DNA from: Skeletonema tropicum
Taxonomy: Eukaryota > Bacillariophyta > Thalassiosirophyceae > Thalassiosirales > Thalassiosiraceae
NCBI GenBank assembly: GCA_037178625.1
Contig: CM074148.1
Span: 62,001 to 126,000 of the forward strand
Length of the DNA stretch: 64,000 nucleotides
Direction: 5' to 3'
Every line of letters begins with the position of its first letter. Position 1 is the first letter of the stretch. Made by a program: the position numbers and the translations under genes. The notes beneath the pieces are model-generated. The model was not told the origin of the DNA. It did not search any database and saw only the letters and a list, made by a program, of their open reading frames with translations. Positions 55,736 to 64,000 of the stretch are shown here, piece after piece.

Positions 55736-58311
55736 CTATGATGAAGGTATAGAGCCTCGATTCTCTGGCGCAAGAAAGAATGTGCAACAAGCAAGCGAAG
55801 AAAAGCAAGAAGAGGCAATCAAATAATCAAATGAAATTGATGCAACTGATGGTGCATGAGAAGCATCAGGTTGAAGGCAGCAATATCCCATACCTCGAGC
55901 ACTGAAATCAGTTGACAAATAAGTCCGTAGGTCTGGATCATAACGTTGGAGGCATGGATCGGAGAGGATAGCCTGGATGATGTCGATGTCGTCCCGTTCT
56001 TTGAGGTGCACGTCTTGCAGAAGAGGGCTTACGTTCGATTCCATATCGGGGAGTTGCTTCACGAGACGCGTAGGTGTGAGTGTGAAATACCTTGTTCCAT
56101 GAACGGAATGTATTGGAGTAAAAATTGATGAATCCAGGAGAATCCAAGGAAGGAAAAAACGTCCCGAGCAATCCTGAAGGCCGGCCAAGATTTGAGTAAC
56201 TTGTGCTTAAATTGAGCAGGGCGATTGCCATCGGCATCGGCGGAAAGATCGTGGCCAACAAACTCGATACGAGTACGAGGGTTGAAGAAGAAACTCTTGG
56301 TGAGACTTAAAGACAATGTTGGTTGTGGCAACGCATGAATTGGAAGCGCATATACTTCAATGCGATGTCAAAGGTAGGAGCCCAACTGAAGATATCGTCC
56401 ACAATAACACTCGCGACCAATGGGAATGCCGCTGGACTTGGCAAATTCCTTTCAGGAGCTGTTCATATCATGAATGAACATGATGGAGATAGCAGGGCCG
56501 TTGACTGGACTGAAGGGTATGACATTGTAGGTGTATTTGTTACCCTGTGTCCCAGCGAAAGCAAGTTTGAGTTTAGAGCTCCTGTCCACTTCAAGTTGGT
56601 GGAAGCCGCTTGGTGCATCCATAAGCCAAAAGAACTTACGTCCGATGTAGAGGTTTGATGCATCGTCACAACGGGGGATTGGCCACCGAATGACTCTGGT
56701 GACTGCATTAAGATTAAGAGCAACATAGCTAACGCAGAACCGCCAAACAAAGTTGTCGATGTGAGTGACGCTTTCTTGGTGAGGTTTGGGAGCGAGCAGG
56801 GCTTTGGACAACCATGAACCACCGTAAACTTGACAGATTTGAACAACCTTCAACAGGGCAGAGATAGACTTGTCGATAATAGGTGATTCGTAAGAGCCGT
56901 AGGTAGAATTCTTGACAAAGACACCGGGATGATTACCTGTATCGATACTGCAAGTGTAGTCACGCACAGGGACAACTCGACTGTCAGGATTGAAGACGCA
57001 CTAGAATTCTTTGAGGAGGTCAAGGAGACGAGTCTGTTGCTCATTGGTGAGGTGGTCAAGATCGAGAGCATCTGACAAGGGCTGATGGATGGATGGATGG
57101 ATTGAAGGAGACGTCGTAGGTAGGATGAGGCTCGTGCACAGGAACCGGATGAGTTCACCGTTTGGACCGAGAGGAACACCTTGGTAGAATTCAGAGATTG
57201 GATCTGTAAATCCGAAGTTATCATCGTCAAGAGATGGACGGTGCTTTCGCCTTTTAACCGTAGCAGAACCTTTGTGACGCGGATAGGTACCTTATCGTCT
57301 TCATCTTCACATGAGGTTGAGGAAGGAAGAGCCCATCCACGGATGCGGCTGTTGGCTGGAGATCTATGCCTATGCCTATGCAACCTATGACTGTGGAATA
57401 AGTGACTGGAGCTGTCTCAGTCTGAGGGACGTCAGATGGAAGGTCTGCAAAACGAAGTTGCTGCGCGTCGGTGGACCGAACCACACCTTGACGGCGGAGA
57501 GCAGTCGAGTGATCAGTACATAAGTTGTCACACGAGGCTGAAGGAAGGCCTCACGGAGTTGAGAGATAGTGCGGAGGACGTCACTATACTTGGACCGATC
57601 AACCTTGGAGTTAGCGAGAACCGCTTTCATAGGAGGCACATTCACGTTGGGACATTTGTACGTCAATGGCAATGGGAAGATGGTAGTCCCAATAAGACGA
57701 GGGAGCTGAAGGACGTTATCGTTGAAGTCAGTGCAAAACCACCAAGGAGCTTCAAAAGGGGAATACCAATTATAATTGACAGCGACACCCGACCTAGCGC
57801 AATTCGAAGAAGGAGGCGCTTTGGAGCAGAAGGACTGCCGACAACGACAAAGTATTGTAGTTGCTCTTAGTTCAACTCCAACAGGTAGCTCAGTGGTAAC
57901 AGTCTTGTCGCCTTGCTTCACGACACCGCCGAGGATGATAGGAACATATTGGCCACCATGACACATAAAGAATTGATTGACGATGTTTGGACAGCCTTCA
58001 CAGATATTCAACCAGAGCCGGATAAACCTGCTCCACCAACGACAGTGACACGGATAAGAGCAAGAGCGGAGAGAGCAGCGTCGGAGGTAGGGCCGGACTT
58101 CATGGCCAAACACGGCAAGTCTGGATCGATGGAGACAGGAAGCGCAGGCTTGGAAGAATTGTTGAGGTTGAGGATGACAGATGGATGGAGTATGTGACTG
58201 CGTCCTCAGTTGCAGCGTTGGCAGATGGAGGAGCGACCTCTGCGGCCTGATGGTGCTGACGAATTTCCTGGAGTTCACTAGCAAACGCATCCAACATGGC
58301 TCACCAAGCAT
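55736..58311 (-). pseudogene. Ty3/gypsy pol remnant: protease, reverse transcriptase, RNase H region
   Basis: Read on the minus strand in several frames. A protease-side segment (FFMCHGGQYVPIILGGVVKQ and TTELPVGVELRATT near 57860-57990) is followed by RT sequence from 56967: ALLAPKPHQESVTHIDNFVW, RWPIPRCDDASN, FWLMDAPSGFHQLEVDRSSK, LAFAGTQGNKYTYNVIPFSP and NGPAISIMFIHDM. Downstream are IEFVGHDLSADADGNRPAQF, then LSDPCLQRYDPDLRTYLSTD (start of the RNase H region, with TDFSARGMGY). The order is that of diatom gypsy elements. Several frameshifts and stops show it is dead. Confidence 0.75.
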
Positions 58312-58601
58312 TCACTAGAACCCCATCAAACATCTTAGAACGAGCTGATTCAATTTGGAAATCGAAACAACGAAACTACCATTATGGGGGATCCTACAAA
58401 AGCCCAGATCCAAGCACCTACTACACACAAATATTCGGGAGAACGGTTTGTAAGGCAAACGGCTCAGCAGGACTAGCTGCCATTCAAGCACTTTACGAGA
58501 GCAACAATGGCCCGATAACAGCGTCGTCACTTAATGATGACCAAATTTCATATTTATTATACAGTATTTACAGGTGGCAGATCTACTTCACAAAGAAGTA
58601 G
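58296..58601 (+). CDS. Hypothetical 101-aa ORF within the gypsy remnant
   Basis: An ATG-led frame with good protein character on the strand opposite to the gypsy element: ILERADSIWKSKQRNYHYGG, YKSPDPSTYYTQIFGRTVCK and ALYESNNGPITASSLNDDQI. It lies between the protease-side and gag-side fragments. It may be an insertion from another element. No family is recognised. Confidence 0.25.
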   Translation: MAHQAFTRTPSNILERADSIWKSKQRNYHYGGSYKSPDPSTYYTQIFGRTVCKANGSAGLAAIQALYESNNGPITASSLNDDQISYLLYSIYRWQIYFTKK

Positions 58602-58625
58602 CTCTCAGTCGACTCAAGAGTCGTC

Positions 58626-60200
58626 TCAGCCCCTCCAAAAGCGAAGGCGTATCCACGATTCTTTTCTTGTTTGCAATACCAGTGATACGTAGTTTACCGT
58701 ACCACAGAAATAACCTAAAGCCCCACACACAGCGAGACTCTTGGCGAAGGAAGCTTTTTGCGTGGCACTCATATGCTTGTAAGAACGACCACTGCGGAGA
58801 GAATAACGTTTTTCCCTGGCTTCCTTCATTTTCTTAAAGAATACTTTCCTGCCTTCCATAGCTTTATCAGTCGCACCAGGTGTGTTGAAGAGAGAACAGT
58901 CGGGTCCAACGCGATGTTGACCTTGACACTCAGGCTCAGGGTGCCAACACTCGGGAAGCTTTGATGTGCGAGGACGAGGATGATAGTGACCAAGAGTGAG
59001 CTCAGCCTGACTGCTGAGGGCATCAGAGTGATGTGCTGAAGCATCCTGATTCTGGCGGGTACATAAGGGTAAGGAACTGGCTGACTTGCTCCTCAGTACG
59101 TTGGATTGTGCGCTCAGCCTTCATAGCAGCTGTCTGAAGCGCAGAAAGGAGACTCATTTGAATTGGGTTGGAGAGGGACTGATGAAGATGAGCGCTGTAA
59201 TTATCGGCTTCCAGCTGCTGCTTCAAAAGTGTCCATGTTACGAAAACATTCATTATGCACGTCGAGTGGGAAGACAGATTCGTTAGCCCATGTGGCGATA
59301 CCAGCATAGAATTCTTTCATATACTGTTGGACAGGTTCGACAAAGTCGTGACCGTGACAACCTGAAGAGGATGGAATGCGTTGATTGATAGAGCGTACCT
59401 GATCGACAGGCCGGCCGGAGAAGATATAGGGCAGACTTGCGCCATCAAGATCAAGTAATTACGCGATGCTGAGAACATTACTGTCAAGATATCATCGGTC
59501 ATAGTGTCGAAGGCAGCTCCATTGTCATGACGAGTGACAGTGGAGGGGGGTACTGGAGGTAGGAGGTCATACGAAAGCGCTGAGAAGGAGGGGCACTTAG
59601 GATGTTAGACTTGAACACCGCAGGATCCATAGAATGAATGTCATCATGTCCCCAGAAGGTAGTAACATCGAGTGGATTACCGGCGGAGTTGAGGGTAGCC
59701 TTAGTCTCTTGTGGGAGTTCGACGAAGAAGCTATAGTCGTAGGCAGGGTTGTCAGGCGGAGTACAATTCGAATCTACCGTGGCCGCGGAGTAGTGAACAC
59801 GACATTGGACTTGGAGACCCGCTTAACATCGGCCGAGCGATGTTGGGCAGCGGTACGTAGATTGGTTTCATCGATAGGTAGGATGACTTGACGATTTGCC
59901 ACGGTAGTGGTGGAAGGGAGGCGAGTACCATCAGAGCCATAGAAGCCAAGGATGAGAAGTTTGAGGGATCCTGCCAATGGGAAGCAAGAAATCTCGTCCA
60001 GATAGAGACCCTATAGAACTAGAAGTGACTTGGGTGCCAAGGCCAAGGCCAAGGATTTGACTGAGACTGAGAGCTTGGAACTTATCGTGAGCGTTCACCT
60101 TGGTGCTGTGAATGGCGTCAAGCCGATTAAGATTGGTAGACGTAAGGTAGCCGGTGTTAAAGGCATTGTACTTGTGGTATCGATCAGTGCTGTCATGGTA
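58626..60200 (-). pseudogene. Ty3/gypsy gag remnant
   Basis: Minus-strand fragments in changing frames: LPECWHPEPECQGQH (zinc-knuckle-like), MKEAREKRYSLRSGRSYKHM, and further upstream LEADNYSAHLHQSLSNPIQM followed by ALQTAAMKAERTIQRTEEQ. The position upstream of the protease-RT remnant on the same strand fits gag. No LTR was identified at either end. Confidence 0.5.
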
Positions 60201-60823
60201 AAAATGTGATTATGAGTCATTATGAGAAAAGTGTGACTGTTTAGTATCTTTTTAGGTCCTACTTAGATGAGTGTTCTCTCGTGAGTTCTCTCGGTATTCT
60301 CGTGTGCACAACGTTTCAGAGCGCTGAGACACGATTACGGATTTTTTAGGGATTGTAAAAAAAATCCGTCTCGTGTGTGGAGCGCAAATACGATATCGTA
60401 CAGCTTCTTATGTACGTATCCTGAAATGATGTACGGCACGTACGAGATGAACGGCATGGCAGGCGGCGGCACCCGGCACCTCGCTCGTGCCGTTCTCAAG
60501 CCCTACGGGTACTGGGCCCAACAAGAACGGCGGTTGTTAAGAATCGATCGAAGGGAGTTTGTGGTGATGGACGGACCGTACTTAAAATTGGCGTGAATCG
60601 TGAACCATCGTGCGCTTCCACGTTGAAGTTTAGTGTGATGAGTCGCTCGATGACGTCCGAACTTCTGCCCCCCCCGCCCGATTTGATGCACATCATGGCC
60701 ATGGCCGAATAAGAAGTAGTGTAGATAGTTGCCCCCGCCCACTCCGCCACTGCTACTAAGCTACTAAGCTACTACTACTAATAATAATAATATTAGATTA
60801 CTACAAGTGCATGAAGCACGAAG
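60201..60823. other. Intergenic; promoter of plastid-protein gene
   Basis: Holds a strong hairpin (60321-60385) and, closer to the gene, TACTACTACTAATAATAATA simple repeats at about 60760-60795. No gene is seen; frames at 60375-60750 on both strands are unrecognised. Confidence 0.4.
60321..60385. repeat. Inverted repeat / hairpin
   Basis: GCGCT, ACACGA and ACGGATTTTTT on the left pair with AAAAAATCCGT, TCGTGT and AGCGC on the right, around the loop AGGGATTGT, with small internal loops. It could be a solo foldback end, a terminator-like structure or the edge of the gypsy remnant. Confidence 0.75.
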
Positions 60824-61893
60824 ATGAAGATGACGCAATGCTATAAATCTGTACTACTGACAGCCGCCGCCCTATTATTATTCTTGGGCCGCAGCTCTGC
60901 ATTTCACACGGCCAGCCGTCGTTGTCCGCTAGCGGCCACCACCGCCAGCAGATCACCACTTCTTACGAGCACGAAATTATTCCTAGCGCAAAAGATGACC
61001 CCGACACGAAAGACGAGGCGAGAGGATTCCTTCGATCGGGAGGACAGCGAGGCAGATGGCAGCGAGGAGAAGGCGGAGGACATCATTTTCGATTACAGCG
61101 AGGCGCAGAGTAAAATTAAGGAGGACGAGAACAAGCGAAGGGTCGAAGAGGGCCTCACTGCCGGCCTGACCAAGGAGGTGAGTTTCTTGCGAAGTGAGCG
61201 AGCGACGAGCGAACACTTCAGTTGATAATATGTGTTGATGTATTGTTAGTTAGTTCAACCAAATTGAAATCACATCTCACCAAATCTCTCACTTCCCCAC
61301 ACACATACATACAGGACGAGGAAGAATTCAATGCAAAGAAAGATCAATACGAGGACATGAGAGCCAAAATCAGAGCGCGGGCGTCACAGGAGGGATTTGA
61401 AAAGTCAGTGGCCACCAAAAAGGCAATCGAAGAGGCGACACAACGAGCCATGGCAGGAACATCCTCTGCCACAGCCGACCAAATGCTCGATCTTAGTGGA
61501 TTCGGAGACAAATTTACAGACGATGGCACCGATGAATTAACTCCCGAGGAACAGGCCGAAATTGACAAAATTGCCAACATGCCACTATTCGATCAGGTCA
61601 AGGAAGAACTTTCCAATACCAGATTCCCCACTCCCATTGCCGTCTTTCAGACTGCTTGTGTCATGGCCTTGATTTTTGCCGTTAGTGCCACCTTGATTTT
61701 GAAGGGCGATGCCACCATCAGAGATATTTATATGAATCAGGGATTCATCCCACGTCCGGACGAAGTTTATGATTTTAGTGACCTTTCGTTACCTGATGGA
61801 TTCCTTGATCAGCAAGAACTTGAGAGCAATATAGGTGATGCGATTGGATTTGCGGTGGATACTGCTGATGACATTTTGAATAATGGGAATTAA
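60824..61893 (+). CDS. Plastid-targeted single-TM protein, possibly SecE-like, 310 aa
   Basis: Exon 1 is 60824-61177 and exon 2 is 61315-61893, joined across a 137-nt GTGAGT...TACAG intron in phase 0. Residues 1-26 form a signal peptide (hydrophobic LLTAAALLLFLG) ending SSA|F. Phe27 is the +1 residue of the ASAFAP-type motif that directs proteins into diatom plastids, and the following Ser/Thr/Arg-rich stretch is the transit part. The middle is charged and helical. One membrane segment (VFQTACVMALIFAVSATLIL, near residue 230) follows FDQVKEELSNTRFPTP. This V.EEL....P. arrangement before a single TM recalls SecE of the thylakoid Sec translocon, but similarity is weak and the protein is larger than typical SecE. 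The localisation call is firm; the function is tentative. Confidence 0.8.
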
Positions 61894-62542
61894 ACAGTGA
61901 ATGAGAGAGTGAGAGAAAGAATATGGAATATCCAGCAAAGCAAAGCAATTATTGGGATAGGAGGGGAGATATGATAGTATGGAAGTAGTATGGAAGAGGG
62001 GGCAAGGGGAGTGAGGGAGGGCGTGTGCACAAGACTAAAAGAATGAATGCAATGTATGCATGCCCGGAGTTAGTTGTTACTTGCCATTGATTGTTGGATG
62101 GTGTCATTAGTCATTAATATTACCATGATGTGGATCAAATCTCGATGTATATATTAGATGTGTGTATGTTCTTAATGCGCATTGCTCAATTCCTTCCTTT
62201 GGAATAACTGTCGCGCAATCGTGGGTTCTTGTCCGATGTGGACTAGATGGAATTTGGTAGCTTCTGCAATAAGTAAGTACATAGATCTCATCCAAGAGAG
62301 AGATACTGTGCGTCCCTTTGCAAACTGTTTTGGCTTTCATGGGCTCTAGAATATTCTAATAATTATCTGTCGCATCGCGACCATACAACACTATGTACTA
62401 GGCAGGCATCAAATTGAATCTCGAAGTATTGTATATACTTGCATATTCATCATCATGGCACGGCCATTCTCGTTGCTTCATTGTTGCCACAAAATGATAA
62501 TGACATCAAGGGAAAGCACATCTTCATCTTTCATACATTGTA
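61894..62542. other. Intergenic, nothing recognised
   Basis: 3' flank of the plastid-protein gene and spacer to the tandem repeat. No gene, tRNA or repeat is recognised. Confidence 0.4.
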
Positions 62543-64000
62543 AGCAGCAGCTCAAGCTTCGTGATTCACTTTCTTTCTTCTTCTCGGTTCTCGGCATCTC
62601 GTCTCGTTAGACTACATATTATTTGTCTCTCCAATTCCAATCTCTCTGTTCCATTTGTGCTGCATCTACCTACATTGTTTCTCCTCCACTGTAACCCATC
62701 GATTGCATACACGCTTGATTCTATGCGCTCGTTCTCTTTCTGTGTATCACTACTTTTTTCTTCTCTTCTATATCTAAGAGTGCATAATTTGTGACAGCTC
62801 TTTCCGTTCCCGGTGCTGTTCTTCAGTCTGTTCCGACTTCCGACTCTTCCTCTTCAGATTTTCTTCCTCTCTTGCTTTTTCACGAGTATTGCACATCGCT
62901 GCTGCTGTAAAGCCTTTCCCAGTCCGTGCTTCCATAAGTTGCCAAAAATCACTCCTCTCTTGGCATTGGTAGGTTTGCGGATTCGCGCCTTCTTTGGTGG
63001 CTCTTGCGCCAAATTTCCGAGGGTTTGATTTTTGTCCACGACGGACACACGGAAGGACGGAAGGACAGGAATTGTACGCAGCAGCCAGCTCAAGCTTCGT
63101 GAATGACTTTCTTTCTTCTTCTCGGCATCTCAGTCTCATCAGACTCTTTGACTCTCCAATCTCTCTGCTCTCTGTTCCACTTGTACTGCACCTCTATGTA
63201 CCTACTCCTACATTGTTTCTCCTTCACTGTGGCCCTTCGATCCAACTCCAACACGCTTGATCCCACGCTCTTTCTCTTTCTGATCACTTACTCTATTCTT
63301 CTCCTCTTTAAACTTACGAGTGCTTGTAATTTGTAACAGCTCTCTTTCCACTGCTGTTCATCAGTCTGTTCCGACTTCCGACTCTTTCTACAGATTTGCT
63401 TCCTCTTGCTTTTTCACCAGTATTGCACATAGCTGCTGCTGTGAAGCCTTCCACCAGTCCGTGCGTCCGTCCAGGTTGCTTTTGGTTCACTCCGTCCTCT
63501 CTGGCATTGGTAGGTTTGCGGGTTCGCGCCTTCTTAGCTTGCGCAAAATTTCCGAGGGTTTGATTTTTGTCAGACGGACGGACACACGGACGGACGGACG
63601 GACTGGAATTAATTGTACGCAGCAGCTCAAGCTTCGTGAATGTCTTTCTTTCTTCTTCTTGGCATTTCAGTCTCATCAGACTCTTTGACTCTCCAATCTC
63701 TCTGTTCCACTTGTACTGCACGTAAGTATGTACCTACATTGTTTCTCCTTCACTTTGACCCATCATCCGACACGCTTGATCCCGCGCTCTTTCTCTTTCT
63801 GGTCACGTACTCTATTGTTCTCCTCTTTATCTACATACGAGTGCGTGCAGCTCTTTCCAGTGCTGTTCATCAGTCTGTTCCGACTTCCAACTCTTTCAAC
63901 AGATTTGCGTCCTCTTGCTTTTTCACTTTCACCAGTATTGCACATCGCTGCTGCTATGAATGAAGCCTTCCATTCCAGTCCGTGCGTCCAGGTTGCTTTT
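62543..64000. repeat. Tandem repeat, ~537-bp unit, 2.7 copies to window end
   Basis: CTCAAGCTTCGTG occurs at 62551, 63090 and 63626 (spacings 539 and 536). The units share TTCATCAGTCTGTTCCGACT and TTCACCAGTATTGCACAT-type blocks in the same order, with small indels. The third copy is cut by the end of the window. CT-rich on the plus strand. Frames on both strands are open for 60-130 codons because of the base bias, but none looks like a protein. Confidence 0.9.

Noticed and set aside
58296..58601. Part of the gypsy gag
   Set aside because: The coding-like frame is on the opposite strand to gag and pol, so it was listed separately as hypothetical.

Overview
The window looks like nuclear DNA of a centric diatom, most likely a relative of Thalassiosira. 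Evidence: short GT-AG introns (about 80-180 nt); a plastid pre-protein at 60824-61893 with a signal peptide ending in the heterokont SSA|F cleavage motif; a BspA-type leucine-rich-repeat protein of a kind I recall as abundant in Thalassiosira; asparagine-, serine- and glutamine-rich low-complexity proteins; and diatom-type Ty1/copia (CoDi-like) and Ty3/gypsy remnants. The species cannot be fixed without a search.

Layout. 0-18 kb is host-like: a small spliced gene (593-1121), a low-complexity spliced gene (2048-3083), a TA-flanked MITE (4873-5135), a 1577-aa membrane protein with four CCF cysteine repeats (7111-11844), a Tat-SF1/Cus2-type splicing factor (12161-14194), a broken retroelement ORF (14690-16020) and an LRR gene (16493-17542). 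A 130-150 bp block recurs at 3.4, 14.5 and 17.7 kb, the last copy just upstream of the LRR gene. 19.4-23.5 kb is a complete, young LTR retrotransposon (TSD CAAAA) that encodes only gag plus an aspartic protease. 24-27.7 kb is decayed copia and foldback debris with a nested insertion. At 29.6 kb a zinc-protein gene runs directly into a 7.4-kb satellite array (30644-38007) with a 617-bp higher-order period.

38-54 kb is the most unusual part. A minus-strand gene of 1020 codons (40577-43933) and a plus-strand gene of 953 codons (44617-47710) diverge from a shared promoter. They are followed by a multi-exon Helitron gene whose single reading path joins a Ulp1-type SUMO-protease domain, a DUF6570-like region, a HUH Rep domain and a Pif1-type helicase. 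The helicase is cut by a 500-N assembly gap. Introns of all three genes, and the sequence just right of the satellite, carry the same AT-rich imperfect palindrome (arms AAATAAATTTGTC and GACAAAATTATTTT). This suggests the genes belong to one large mobile unit or were invaded by the same intron-forming element.

55.7-60.2 kb is a frameshifted Ty3/gypsy element on the minus strand. 60.8-61.9 kb is the plastid protein gene. From 62.5 kb to the window end there is a 537-bp tandem repeat that continues off the edge. All exon joins were worked out by eye from reading frames and splice signals; none is supported by transcript data.
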